Shown one piece after another: positions 34,341 through 45,640 of a stretch of DNA of 64,000 nt. Source of the stretch: Undaria pinnatifida (lineage: Eukaryota > Sar > Phaeophyceae > Laminariales > Alariaceae); assembly GCA_012845835.1 (NCBI GenBank), contig JABAKD010000030.1, positions 14,541,076-14,605,075 on the forward strand, written 5' to 3'. Positions within the stretch are counted from its first letter, which is position 1. Each line of letters starts with the position of its first letter. The notes below the pieces were generated by a model that saw nothing but the letters and a program-made list of their open reading frames with translations, was not told the origin of the DNA and did not search any database. The position numbers and the translations under genes were made by a program.

Positions 34341-34679
34341 ATAGAGAACACAACTTTTCAGACAAGCTACACAACAACGAGTATTACTACAGCAGTACAG
34401 TGGGAGTTTTCCGATTCAAAACCACCCTGTGACAAGTCGGAGCAGGCGCTCATTGATCTTATCTGAGTTGTGGGCAATATATAGCTGGGTTGTATGCCGG
34501 GACATGGCTATTTAACCGTTCTTGTTGTGTCCCGAATTGCTTTATCTTTGACGCTCTGGGTACCAACTGTGTAGATTCATCCTGATGGGATCGAGCGTGT
34601 TGTACGAATTGCGGTCGCATGGCGAATTTTAGCCCGACTCGAGTAGTATGCAAGAAAACCCACGAAAATATTAGTGAGC
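34341..34679. other. spacer between SINE2 and R4
   Basis: Unrecognised sequence, not shared with the beta-2 module, where SINE2 and R4 are closer. Confidence 0.35.
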
Positions 34680-35880
34680 CTAGGTTTTACCCAATCAATA
34701 AGCGAATGAAAACGGGATTTTCAGCAAATATTTTCGGTGTTGAATAAGCGACAAACACGTGATTAGTATTCCATGATTATTCGACCATTACGCGAGTCAA
34801 ATACGCAGTGTTTCGGCCTCATTCCGGGCTTTTTCCGCGGGTATTTTGCTCAAGTTGTGCCAGTCTTTTAGTTCCATTTGTTTTGTCCTTTTGATTTGAA
34901 CACTTCATTTTGGTTTGAAATTTTACTCATAACCGGGGCGGGCTAAATCCTGGATACAAATCACTCTACAATTCGTCCATTTATATTGCGTTTGGTGCTG
35001 CTGTTGTTTGTTGCCGTTCAATAACAAGTGTTTCTCTCATCCTCATTTTGAGCGTGCTTGCTCGGCACGCCAACCTCATGTAGGCTTAAAATCGCTTTTT
35101 TGTGCGACCTATAAAGCTGGCCGAAGTTTGTTCGCATTGCAAATGTTTGCCGTATTGAATATTCGGAAGTATGCGAGAGAACCATGGGCGGTCGGACAAG
35201 AAAAAAATATATATGCCAAAATAGGATCGGGGTCGACACGCCGTGCGGGAAGGTATCGATCCAGGAGATTATCGCTATAGTTCCCGCGTTGTTGGAGCTG
35301 TAAATATTCGGAGGATGTCTGAACCGGGGATGAGGCTCTTTCTCCCCCGTGTGCGACGGAACTGCCCCCCATTGGTTGGTGAGCCTTAATCATCCTCCTA
35401 GGGTGGGACGGCGCCGTGGAGCTCGCACCAAGCAGCGATTTTATAGCAAAGGGAGTTGGGGTTTCCACACCGTGAGGGGCGGTGACGACCCGAGAGAACT
35501 CGGTTTTATTCCCCGGTTTGTCTATTCCCCGGTTTGTCTATTCCCCGGTTTGTCTAACTTCTAGAGATTTAGAATGACCTCTGGACCGAGGATGGGAACC
35601 TATCGTCCCCGGGTGAACCTGGCTCTATAATATACGACCCCCAGTCAAGTAGAGATCGGCCGGTAGGTGGGGTTGGGGATTATTTCCACACTGTGTCGAA
35701 AGGTATCAATCCTGGTGATATCCGTGTTCGTTCCCGGGTTGTCGGAGTTGTATATGTATATGTGGATGGATTATGATCCTGGGAGGGAACCCTATCGTCC
35801 CTAGATGACGGTTGTTTTATGTGTGATCCCCGGCCAATGAATGACCAGTGATCAGACAAAAAGGCCATACCAGGTAATAC
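34680..35880 (+). repeat. R4 satellite-like repeat, copy 2
   Basis: Same internal order as 27411-28975. The GAACCGGGGATGAGG and ACCGAGGATGGGAACC subunit marks are at about 35320 and 35588. Near 35510-35555 the word TTCCCCGGTTTGTCTA is repeated three times in tandem, a local slippage expansion. Confidence 0.75.
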
Positions 35881-35884
35881 ATGT

Positions 35885-36400
35885 TTTTTTACTAATTTCT
35901 TCTCTAAAACTCGAGCCTGAAATTCTTAACTGCCAAAATTTCAGTGCAGTGGTATCGCGCATTACTAATATTCTATCTACCAGATTGCAACAAGTAGCAG
36001 CATTATAATAGCATTCGAGGAATTGAACGAGGAAGGCAGCGACACCGTGTTTCACGCCTAGAATACCGTCAGCAAGTCTCTCCACGATCAGACTATACGC
36101 ACACAGACAGTCGGTCTGCGAGCCTCGGGTCTAGATACTATCATGCATGGTGTAGCAGAAGCTGGCTCAGTGCGCGCTTCTCAGTGGCTACGTAGAGAAC
36201 ATTCAGCATACACGGCCACCCCCTTGCTGGCCCTGGATGCTTGGCTGAGTCAAATCGTCAAGAAATGCACTCAAAACGTCTCTTCGTCGCCAGACTAAAG
36301 GGTCAGTCTGCGTGGGCTCGGATTTATCTGATCGGAATATGATGAAGCTTGGAATCGGATTCACGCAAGAAACGGCAGAAGTACGTAGTCCACTGTTTCG
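35885..36400 (+). repeat. R5 repeat, copy 2
   Basis: Collinear with 28985-29525 from GAGGAATTGAACGAGGAAGG through GGAATCGGATTCACGCAAG. Confidence 0.75.
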
Positions 36401-36419
36401 CTAGATCGATCTCTTGGCA

Positions 36420-36600
36420 TTACTTTACATTTTTCACGGCTAGCCTATGTGTTTTGTGGTGACGGTTTTTACTCTATCGAATATTGAATCGAACAAGTCG
36501 AAGTGCTGCCTTGCTCTACCCGGAGCATGGGTACCGGCGAATGCCGGCACCCATGCGGAGTCCTTGTTATATATGTATATCGTATATATAATGTTTCGTT
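36420..36600 (+). repeat. R6 repeat, copy 2 (start of alpha 1)
   Basis: ATCGAATATTGAATCGAAC, AAGTGCTGCCTTGC and GGCGAATGCCGGCACCCATG are shared with 44300-44480. Confidence 0.75.
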
Positions 36601-36604
36601 TTTT

Positions 36605-36870
36605 TGAAGGGACAGGGATTTGGTCAGGAGTTGCTTTCGTCTCGGTCTCAATATGGGTTTCTCGAAACTGGAATTTCTCGGTAAAATCCATTCGTTCGAT
36701 CGCCGTCTTCGGGGGGCGGCTCCAACGCCCCTCGCTCTGCCTTATCCGTTCCGCACCTCGACGTCAACGCGGGTGGGGGCTGAGCTAGACGAGCGAGAAG
36801 TGCGTTTTTTTTTGTATTTTGGGCGGTATACGCCCGAGCTATTCATGGATCTTGGCATATGGAGAGCTTG
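36605..36870 (+). repeat. R3 repeat, alpha 1
   Basis: Complete R3 body, collinear with 44500-44770. The A-box-like GGTCTCAATATGGG is at about 36642 and the B-box-like GTTCGATCGCC at about 36693. Confidence 0.75.
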
Positions 36871-36879
36871 AACGAATAA

Positions 36880-37560
36880 ATCAAGGGACAACATTTCCAC
36901 ATTGGCATCTAAATTTCTTCCCGGCGACGCTTTTTTCACGGCCGCCTCGAAGCGCTTGCCCTATCGTAGCTACTACTGCTGTGTGTCATTGTCTTTTGGT
37001 TCAGTGGGTATAGTGCTATATAACCAACAAAGGATGTGTCGTGATTTAGATTCTCATCGAGATCATAGTTGGTATTCAGGAGCGTGCGCGCTGGAGACGT
37101 TATGGATAGTTATGATAATGTTTTCCTGAGTACTACTGTAGTACGTGGGGAGAGGATAGCCCCCGAGATCCCTGTCACGAAGTCGATGATAATTGAATAA
37201 CGAACTCGAAAACATTTGGCTGGCTTTTTAGAATAACCCATTGAGTTACTGAGTCACGTGACAAACGGTGGGTAGTGCTATGTGTCGTGAGTTCGATTCT
37301 CACCGACTTCGTATTTGTCTTTTTTTCGAGCGTGCGCGCTAGAGGCATTACGAATGGTTGTTTTGGCAGTTTGCTCCTAAGTATGTAGTCAGTGGCGAGG
37401 GGAGAGCCCCGGAGATGCCCGTTAAAAAGTCGGTGATAATCAGTTTACGAACTGGACAACTTATATAGCACTACCACTGAGCTACTGAGTCAAGTGATTA
37501 AGTAGCTCAGCGGGTAGGCTATAGGATTTGCCCGTCAAATTACTTTGTTCGAGGGGCCCC
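36880..37560. repeat. R7: tRNA-like units in alternating orientation (alpha 1)
   Basis: Five tRNA-like units are visible: plus 36994-37055, minus 37165-37256, plus 37250-37312, minus 37420-37494, plus 37490-37545. Shared signs are an A-box-like TAGCTCAGTGGGTAG and a T-arm-like GAGTTCG stretch. The unit at 37250 has a perfect T stem-loop (GTGAG, TTCGATT, CTCAC; 37287-37303). The central pair meets at the palindrome GTCACGTGAC (37253-37262). No unit folds into a full cloverleaf, so these are not called as tRNA genes. Confidence 0.65.
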
Positions 37561-38000
37561 GTCCAACGCCCCTCGTCCTTCTTGATCCGTCCCCTACGTG
37601 GTCGCGAACGCGTACTACGGGGGGTAAGAGACACATCCGAGAATCGGCGACGATTTTGGATTTTGGATTCCTGGCCAGATGTTTTTCCGAGGACGGGTCA
37701 ACGCGTGGCGTGCTAATCGACGACACAACAGTAATCTATAATAATAGGGATCATCTTGACAACATGTCGTGTGCGCCAGCAATCGATGATACAGCAGCAC
37801 ATAATCTGTAATAATGGTCGACGATAAATACCTGGTACGCTATTTTCAAATTCCGAGGTTCAAGACCAGCAGTAACTAATGTTTACCGACACCACAGGCA
37901 ACACCTCTCTGGGTAGCGCGGCGTCAGCCATCGTAATATCATACAATTTTGGGGGAATGTAATCTCTAAGAAATATCCTACTTTGATTTATTCTATTGTC
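37561..38000 (+). repeat. alpha-module spacer with R13
   Basis: Collinear with 45640-46088. It includes one R13 unit (ATAGGGATCATCTTGACAAC, GTCGTGTGCGCCAGCAATC) and a TACCTGGTA motif at 37829-37837, then GGCAACACCTCTCTGGGTA. Confidence 0.65.
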
Positions 38001-38340
38001 AGCCGGTCGCCCTGGTGGTTTAGTGGTTACACTTAAATAATACTAGCGTTCTTGTCCTTGAGTTCGATCCCCACCGTGATGAGATTTGACTTTCTTTGGA
38101 AGAATGCGAAAACAAAAAAAGGATCAACTACTGAGAGCACCTAGCAACGTGGGTAGGTACAATTCGACCCGAATCAACGAGGGAAGAAAATGCTGACTTC
38201 TTCTCGCTATGCAAATGAAGGCAGGCGCCGTAGTGGGGCGGGGCGAGGAGGGCCCGCTATGTGACCCCGGATCTGAGCTACTACTGGGAGGGAGTCCGAG
38301 AGCAGTACCAAGATAAAAAATGGGATGAATAATAAGAAAA
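38001..38340 (+). mobile_element. SINE2, alpha-1 copy
   Basis: Head AGCCGGTCGCCCTGGTGG; A-box-like TGGTTTAGTGGTTAC at about 38015-38029; B box GAGTTCGATCCCC at about 38061-38073. The GTTTAGTGGTTA style is that of tRNA-Glu, Asp or Gly. The body and A-rich end match the other copies. Confidence 0.75.
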
Positions 38341-38640
38341 AAGGTGCAAAGGTTTATGACTACCACACGCAGCATCCCTACCTTTTTCCGGTATTTTTTC
38401 ATTTTATTTGTCTCTTCTTCTCTACGCAATGATTATTTACAGATTACTTATTTTTGGTGCAGTCGTACATCCTGGACGAAGATTTACGATAGAGCGTCTG
38501 CGCTTTTTTTCTCAAGTTTGAATTCCGTCGGAAAGATAGTCGTAACTGAAAACCTTCCGCTATGCGCATATAGTCTGAAATGAAAAACACTAAACATTGT
38601 TAGTCTATTATTAATAGTGGAAAATACCCACGGCACTGTC
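38341..38640 (+). repeat. alpha-module downstream segment
   Basis: Collinear with 46420-46740: GCATCCCTACC, TTCTCTACGCAA and CCTTCCGCTATGCGCAT are shared. No coding evidence. Confidence 0.6.
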
Positions 38641-39300
38641 AGCAGTCGTCATGATAGAGACACGCCGCATTTATTTCCCGAGGAGACGCGTCCGAATTTA
38701 GAATAACGTGAAAGCACGCGCGAAGAAAAGACAGCAGATACACATATCCCGCCTTCCCGAGAAAACAACAGAGAAGCACTACGACAACCTCCCGCACCAT
38801 AAAAGCCACCCCCGAGTCGTTCTACGGTAGCCCCCCCCCGACTTGTCTTCAGCGAAATCGCCGGTTTCAAAACCAGCTCCCGGTCGGATTTCCTGAAATG
38901 CGGTGTCCCTCGACACCCCGACGTCGTCGATCGACAGGCCTTGGCACATAAGAAAATATATGGATACTTTGTTTTCAATTGTATCCTTCGTTGTGTCGAG
39001 CAGCCATGAAACGTTCGTTAAAGAAAATCGCTGGTTTTGGGGGGGGGCTATCGTAGAATCAGTCCCCGCATCTATATTTCAACGACACCGCAACGAGAAG
39101 ATCGCTCTCCTCTTCTTCGTTTTCCTCCTCGTCCGCGACCACGCAGAGCAATGCGACAGCCCTCAGGCAAAGCTCTTCTTCTAAACCTCGCCGGCTGACA
39201 TGGTTCCATGTCGGCGCTTGATGCAAACGGACTTTGCATCCTATCGTTTTCGAACCTCCCTTGCCATTGGGAGCGCAGTGCAGTTTCAGCTCCACAGCAA
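38641..39300 (-). repeat. T segment of alpha 1, possible coding remnant
   Basis: Matches 46740-47140. On the minus strand both copies keep an open stretch with EELCLRAVALLCVV (EELCLKAVALLCVV in the other) followed by an acidic EEENEEEE run, at about 39100-39190. It might be a remnant of a transposase or other element protein, but no domain is recognised and acidic runs arise easily from GAG/GAA-rich DNA. The MITE at 38814-39064 interrupts it. Confidence 0.45.
38814..39064 (-). mobile_element. MITE, complete, with paralogous empty site
   Basis: A 251-bp element with ends GAGTCGTTCTACGGTAG and, inverted, GACTGATTCTACGATAG, each followed inward by a C/G run of 8 or 9. The paralogous T segment near 46917 reads CCACCCCCGCATC without it, whereas here CCACCCCC, the element and CCCGCATC follow one another. 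This defines a 3-bp CCC duplication (38811-38813 and 39065-39067). Confidence 0.85.
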
Positions 39301-40649
39301 CCCCGAGGCTCGAACGTGAACAAGGCGTCGTGGCGGCGTATGTTAGGAGCGTGGCGGCGATGATCTGTACACGCTCTGCAGATGTTGCACCCGAGCGTAT
39401 CACCAGCTAGAAGAGGCAACGTAGTCTCCAACAGTTAACAGGCAAAACGTCTGGTGTACGCCATGCTCTCAGGGTAAACTTGGCCAATCCGAAGCGTCCC
39501 AATTTTTTTTCGGCTAATAGGAAACAGCTAGCTGTCGAATCTCATATCGACCACATTTGGCTCTACCAAATTTGCTTCCCAAATATGACTAACTTATCCA
39601 TATTTGGGCAAATTTGATTTGGGTTTGTGATTAGCCGTCGGTAACGGGAGATTAGATAATTTGCTGATTTGGTAGTATAAAATGTTTTGTGCAGACAATC
39701 TACTATTAAAAAAATAACGTTCAACGCGTGAGCGATGGCGAGCTTTGGGTGATCATCTTTTCCCCTGCAAGTTGTCTACATGCCCTTGAGCTGCTGTTTG
39801 GGGGGTTAGTTGTTTGGAACGGGAGGTTTTTAGGGACTAGTGCTTCTTTGTGGAATTGAACCGGGAGGACCTATCGTATTACGCGCCGAGTCGGGAGGCT
39901 GTACGTGACAATGCCACAATTTGATGCTGGTCTGCGGATAATATTTAAAAGTTCTTCTAAACACGTCAGCTGTGAGTTCCATACTTCGTTTGCCTTGTGT
40001 GAGGCAGTATTGATGTCTGAAACGCCTATTCAAGTAATCTCTGTGACCACTCAGGTCGCGATTTCGCACAAGAGTTCGCCGACATAGACTAGCTCTGAGG
40101 GACTGCCAAGCCGCGAGGGGGAGGGCGGAAGAGCGGGAGGACTGCGGCCAATGGCCTGGGATGGGAATGTTGATGAGGATCAGGGTAGACTAGTATCTGA
40201 AACGAACAGATGTAGGGAAATGAAGCAGTAGAAAAATGAGAAGATGTTGGGAAAGGAAATCGGGAAACGGTTGGCAGAAAGTCATGGCTACCACTGTTTT
40301 TTGGAAGGATACTCGATTTGTACATCGGAACGGCATCAATCTACGCTATATTGTCCGAGGGCCAAAAAGATCAAACTAATATCTGCATTATATCCTTCTT
40401 TTTCCGTTCTCTTTCGTATATTTCACTAGCGGTTGTGGTATATACGTAGATCGTCTTTTTCCCTCCACGTTGTCTACATGTTATTGAGCTGGTATCGCCT
40501 CATTTTTCCCTTTAGTGCTTCTCTGTAAGTAAGTTCTTCGTATTTTGTGGAAGTATACCCGGAGGGGTTTTTCAAGGCACCATCAACGGCGCCTTCCTTT
40601 TTCCCTTCGTGAATAAAATGATTTCAACGATTCCGTGCTATCATAATGG
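39301..40649. other. insert unique to alpha 1, about 1.35 kb
   Basis: Absent from alpha 2, where T (to about 47140) is followed directly by R6'. It holds no recognised coding or terminal repeats. It is either an unrecognised insertion here or sequence deleted from alpha 2. Confidence 0.5.
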
Positions 40650-40985
40650 CTTTTTCATTGATGCCAAGTCCTCTTTCGTTTCGCCTAGAAGCGAAGCAGG
40701 TTTTCTCAATAATCTTTTCGGTATTTCTGTTTGTTTGATACACGCGAACTTGTACTTGACGGCGCATTTAACAAGAGTGTGTTTCGACTATGCTTTCTTT
40801 GTTGTGTAACAGTGTATGACGTTTTTCTTCCGCCGAACTATGACCTTCAGAATCTCATGTCCGTATTTAACTCTTGGCATTACTTTGAACTTCAATGTCG
40901 AATCGGACAGCTATAACTTATTTCGTCAAAGTGCTACCCTGACCCATCTCGGCGCCCATGCGGAGCCTATATATAAAAAGATTCG
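40650..40985 (+). repeat. R6' repeat (start of beta 2)
   Basis: Matches 47150-47500: GCCAAGTCCTCTTTCGTTTC, GACGGCGCATTTA, AACTCTTGGCATTACTTTGA. It is related to R6 through the final GTGCTACCCTGACCC and GCCCATGCGGAGCC part. Confidence 0.65.
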
Positions 40986-40995
40986 TGTTTTTGAG

Positions 40996-41235
40996 AGGAC
41001 AGGGGATTTGGCCAAGAGTTATATCGTCTCGACCTCAGTATGGGATTCTGGAAACTGGAATTTCTCGGTCAAATCGATTCGTTCGAGCGCCGTCTTTGGG
41101 GGGCGGCTCCAACGCCCCTTACCCTGCCTTATCCGTTCCGCACCTTGACGTGAACTCTGATGGGTGCTGAGCGAGACAAGCGAAAAGTGCGCAAAGTTTG
41201 TGTTTTGAACGGCACTCTCCAGTTTTTCTTCGGAT
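40996..41235 (+). repeat. R3 repeat, beta 2
   Basis: Full body, followed by R8 exactly as in beta 1. Confidence 0.75.
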
Positions 41236-42040
41236 TTTGATGCATGGTGAGGCTAATAAAGTAAAAAATGGTAAGACATTTCCAAATTGGCGTCATATTT
41301 TGTCCCAAAACAAAGAACATTTACTGTAAGAAAATCTCCATGGCACCGCAGTAGGTGTCATAGTAGTGCATTTATTCAGTGAAACCCGGTAAGTGCGTAC
41401 GTACATGGATAGACTTGGCAAGTACACACGTGACTAAAACGAGGAGGTAGTGATTGCGATTACTGCGTCAGAAAAATCCACACTGCAGCACTACGAGTGG
41501 CTGCGTCCCCGGCCTCGAGGGTGGTATTATACGAGTTCGGGCACATCGGTATTATGTGCACTCGTGTAAGTAGTATAGGTACGAGTGAGAGCACACACAC
41601 TGATGCTCTATTACACACACGCTTTTCGCCTGACTTATGGCATGCATGGGGAGGGTGTACGAAAAAAACATGTAACGGCGTTTCGACATAAAAAACAGGG
41701 GGGTAAATCGTTTCTGTTGTTAAGCTGCGCCACGCGAACTTTATTGTAGTAGACGGTATCCATGGAAGAAACCAGTGACATGCATTCGTCCCGGTATCGC
41801 AGCGGCGGGTGGTTCTTTTCCTCTAGAAGACTCTTTGGAGAAGTATAGGCGGTGTGGAAGGCGTGCTTTTTTGTTGCTGTGGTGCCTGTTTCCGTTTTTG
41901 TTTTGGGCGTTGCCGATCAAGTGCAAGCGGTCGTGTTGGTACGTAACTGACAAATAATTTTATGTTGCTTCCTACTTGATGCGCTCCTTGCTGCTGATTG
42001 CTGATTGGTCGTCTTCTCTTCTTGTGAGTTATTATATAGA
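41236..42040 (+). repeat. R8 repeat, beta 2
   Basis: Collinear with 33130-33965, ending with GTGAGTTATTATATAGAGG before SINE2. It lacks any SINE1, so it serves as an empty-site comparison for 49340-49660. Confidence 0.7.
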
Positions 42041-42400
42041 GGCGGTCGCTCGGATGGTCTAGTGGTTACCCTCGAATACTACTATTTAAATAGCGTTGGT
42101 CCTTGGGTTCGATTCCCATCGTTGTGAGATTTGACGTTATTTGCATAAATGCCAAAAAGGATCAACTAACTGCTGAGAACGCCTAGCTGCTTAGGTATAG
42201 GTACGCAATTCGACGCGACGCAACGAGGGAAGAAAGTGCTGAATTCTTATCTCGATAAAAATCAAATCATGTACCGTAGTGGGGAGGGGGGAGGAGCGCC
42301 CGCTATGTGACCCCGGATCTGAGTTATACTACTGGGAAGAAGGGCGAGAGTAGTACGAGGATGATAAGTGGGATGGAAAAAAATGAAAATATAAAGTGAA
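42041..42400 (+). mobile_element. SINE2, best-preserved head
   Basis: A-box-like ATGGTCTAGTGGTTACC at about 42054-42070 and B box GGGTTCGATTCCC at 42106-42118, about 45 bp apart. This is the pattern of a Pol III type-2 promoter and closest to tRNA-Glu or Asp heads. The body (GAGGGAAGAAAGTGCTGA, GTGACCCCGGATCTGAG) and an A-rich 3' end follow. Confidence 0.8.
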
Positions 42401-42539
42401 GTGGCTTTATTACTGCTGCTGCACTGCTATAATACGATACCCAAGCAAGTTTCACCGATCTCGGACTCGATCTGGACTGAATTATGCAATTGATCCTTGT
42501 ACACCTTCTCTAATCACAAGCCAGTATGAATGAGTTGAT
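42401..42539. other. short spacer before R4
   Basis: Unrecognised; joins SINE2 to R4 in beta 2. Confidence 0.3.
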
Positions 42540-43760
42540 AGCCATAAAATTGCTGAACTTCTCAGTGAGTGATGGTTTCCTCTGTCCACGAACCCCAGCC
42601 GAGCAGATCAATCGAATACCCGGAGGTTGGGTTACCCTGTGCGGGCCGGTATTGAGGCAGAGGTCAAATGAAACGTCCGCGTACCGGGGTTAGGGTATAT
42701 GAATAAAATTTCGGCAGTGCGAATTGCCCCATTTTTTCTAGTTGTAAATACCTCAAAGGATATCTGAACCGGGGGTTGGACCCTGCTCTTTGGTGCTGAC
42801 GTTGTATATTGACCTCAGCTAGCTAGGGATTCCACTCCGTAAGGTGTGGTGTCAATCCGAGAGAAATCGGTTTTCGTCCCCGATTCGTTGAAGTTGATGG
42901 GGTATGGAAGTATGTTTGCAACGGGGATGGAGCCCTATCCTCATCGGGTGCGTCGGAACGCCCCCCCCCCGTTGGCTGGTCTATATAATCCCCGGGTGGC
43001 TGTGGCTCTACGAATTGCAGAGCCAATCAACGATAAGCCAACGTGAATAAATGGTTTCCACATCATGCGGGGCTGTGTCGACCCGCCGCAGAAATCGGTT
43101 ATCGTCCTCCGTTTGTCAGGATTTTTGAAACGGGCATAGGACTTTATCCTCCCATGGTGGCGCTGCTTTTATGTAAGGCAATATGGTTGGGGTTCCACGC
43201 CGAGCGGGGCGGTGTCAACACGGGAGGTCATCGTTATTTTTTCCGCATTTTTGGAGCTGTAGAGATTCGGGGGATTTATGACACGGGGATGGGATCCTAT
43301 CTTCCCCGTGTGCGACGGAAATGCCCCCATTGATGGGCCTCTATCCGCCTAGAACAGCGCTGTGGAGCTCGAACCAATCAGCGATTAGCCAACGGGATTG
43401 GGGTTTCTCACCGTGCGGGGAGGTGTGGATCCGAGAAAGCTCGGTTTTCTTCCCCGGTTGGTCAAAGTTTTTAGAGATATGAAACGACTTATGGACCGAG
43501 GATGGGACCCTATCCTCCCCAGGTGGAGTTGGTTCAACATGCGATTCCCAGCCAATCAGAGATCAGCCAGTCGGTGGCGTTGGGATTTCCACACCGTGCG
43601 GGGAGGTATCAACCGAATGATATCCGTGTTCGTCCCCGGGTTGTCGGAGTTGTAGATGTGTGTGGATGGATTCCGATCCCGAGATGTGACCCTATCGTGT
43701 CCGCATGACGCTTACTTTGTGTATGAACCCCGGCGAATTAGCGATCAGACAAAAATGACA
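42540..43760 (+). repeat. R4 satellite-like repeat, copy 3
   Basis: Subunit marks (CGGGGATGGAG, CACGGGGATGGGATCC, ACCGAGGATGGGACCC) fall near 42922, 43283 and 43497. CCAATCA words lie at about 43021, 43374 and 43553. Confidence 0.75.
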
Positions 43761-43769
43761 TGCTTTCAT

Positions 43770-44280
43770 TTTCGTCTAAAAAACTCGAGCCTGAAATTGT
43801 CAACTGTCAAAATCGTAAGCGCTGAAGTCGCGTACTGCATCTTCTACAAGAAATGAGCGATCTACAGCTAGCAACAAGCAGCATCATGCAATAACATTCG
43901 AGGAGTTGAACGACGAAGGCAGCGATACCCCAGCGTGTTTCGCGCCTGGAACACCGTCAGCACGTCTCTCCACGATCAGGCGACACACAGACAGTCGATC
44001 TGGGAGGCTCGTACCGAGATTTTGCTATAATATCATGCATAATATATTTCAGAAACTGGCTCAGTGCGCGCGTCTCAGTGGCTACAACGAGAACACGCAG
44101 CAGACATGGTCAGTCACCTTGCTGGCCCCGGATGCTGGATTGGGTAAAAATATCATAAGAAACGCACTCAACACGTTTCGTCGGCAAACTAAACGATCAG
44201 TCGGCGTGTGCTCGGATTTATCCGATCGAAATCTGATGAAGCTCGGAATCGGATTCACTTAAAAAACGGTAGCAAGTATT
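43770..44280 (+). repeat. R5 repeat, copy 3
   Basis: Collinear with 28985-29525 and 35885-36400. Confidence 0.75.
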
Positions 44281-44299
44281 CCATTGTTAGTCTATATCG

Positions 44300-44485
44300 A
44301 ACTCTTGGTATTACCTTACATGCTGTACACGTAGACTATGTTTGCGTGTGTGGTAATTCTTTTTCCTCTATCAAATATTGAATCGACCAATTCGAAGTGC
44401 TGCCTTGCCCTACCCGAAGCATGAATGCCGGCGAATGCCGGCACCCATGCGGGGCCCTTGTATATATATATATATATACCATGAT
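44300..44485 (+). repeat. R6 repeat, copy 3 (start of alpha 2)
   Basis: Same text as 36420-36600 with the GCCGGCGAATGCCGGC palindrome, followed by a TA-dinucleotide run at 44461-44477. Confidence 0.75.
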
Positions 44486-44499
44486 TCGTGTTTTTGAGA

Positions 44500-44770
44500 T
44501 GACAGGGATTTGACCAGGAGTTTTTTCCGTTTCGGCCTCAGTATGGGATTCTCGAAACTGGAATTTCTCGGTCAAATCGCTTCGTTCGAGCGCCATCTTC
44601 GGGGGGCGGCTCCAACGCCCCTCGCCCTGCCTTATCCGGTTCGCACCTGGCCGGGATCAGGAATGGGGGCTGAGTGAGGCAAGCGAGAAGTTGCTAAAAT
44701 GTTATATTTTGAGGAGGTACTCTCGACCTTATGGTTAGATCTTGACGCCTGCAGAGCCTGAACGAAGAAA
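44500..44770 (+). repeat. R3 repeat, alpha 2
   Basis: Complete; GCACCTGGCCGGGATC is shared with the copy at 20293-20560. Confidence 0.75.
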
Positions 44771-44779
44771 TCATGGAAC

Positions 44780-45640
44780 AGCATTTCAAAATTCGCATAA
44801 TTTTCAAAGTGGCATCTAAATTTCTTCCCGGCGACGCTTTTTTCAAGGCCGCCTCGAAACGCTTGCCCTATCGTAGCTACTACTGCTGTGTGTCGTTGCC
44901 TTTCGGCTCTGCGGATATAGCGCAATATAACCAACAAATGATGTGTGGTGATTTCGATTCTCATCGAGATCATAGTTGGTATTCAGGAGCGTGCGCGCTG
45001 GAGACGTTATGAATGGTTATTATGATAGTGTTCTCTCAAGTACCAGGTACTAATGTAGTACGTGGAGAGGGGATAGCCCCGGAGATCTCTGTCACGAAGT
45101 CGGCGAGGATAATTAACGAACTCGAAAACAGATATTCGGTTGGTTTTATAGCACAACCCCCTAAGTTACTGAGTCACGTGACAGTGGATAGTGCTATGTG
45201 TCGTGAGTTCGATTCTCACCGATTTCATACTTGTATTTTCAAGCGTGCGTGCTGAAGGAATTATGAATGGTAATTTTGGCAATGGTTTGCTACTGAGTAC
45301 TAGTACTGTAATTAGTGCCGAGGGAAGAGCGCCGGAGATCCCCGTTAAAAAATCGGTGATAATTAGTTGACGAACTCGACAACATATGTAGCACTACCCA
45401 CTAAGCTATTGAGTCAATGATAATTTTGGTAGTGGTTTGCTCCTGAGTATTGGTACTGTAGTCAGTGCCGAGGGAAGAGCGCCGGAGATGCCCGTTAAAA
45501 AGTCAGTGAGAATCACTTAACGAACTCGACAACATATATAGCACTACCCACTGAGCTATTGAGTCAAGTGATCAAGTAGCTCAGTGGGTAGTGCTATAGG
45601 ACTTCTCCGTCAATCCCTTTGTTCGAGGGGTGGCTCCAAT
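44780..45640. repeat. R7: tRNA-like units in alternating orientation (alpha 2)
   Basis: Units are plus 44905-44965, minus 45090-45178, plus 45179-45232, minus 45338-45418, minus 45488-45566 and plus 45563-45620. The two neighbouring minus units lie in a tandem duplication of about 150 bp (45266-45418 and 45421-45566). The plus unit at 45179 keeps the T stem-loop GTGAG, TTCGATT, CTCAC (45203-45219), and GTCACGTGAC lies at its start. The last plus unit (AGTAGCTCAGTGGGTAGTGC) runs straight into R3-like text. Confidence 0.65.

Noticed and set aside
45563-45640. Possible functional tRNA gene (TAGCTCAGTGGGTAG word)
   Set aside because: No acceptor stem or full cloverleaf can be built, and the sequence runs into R3. 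Kept as a tRNA-like repeat.
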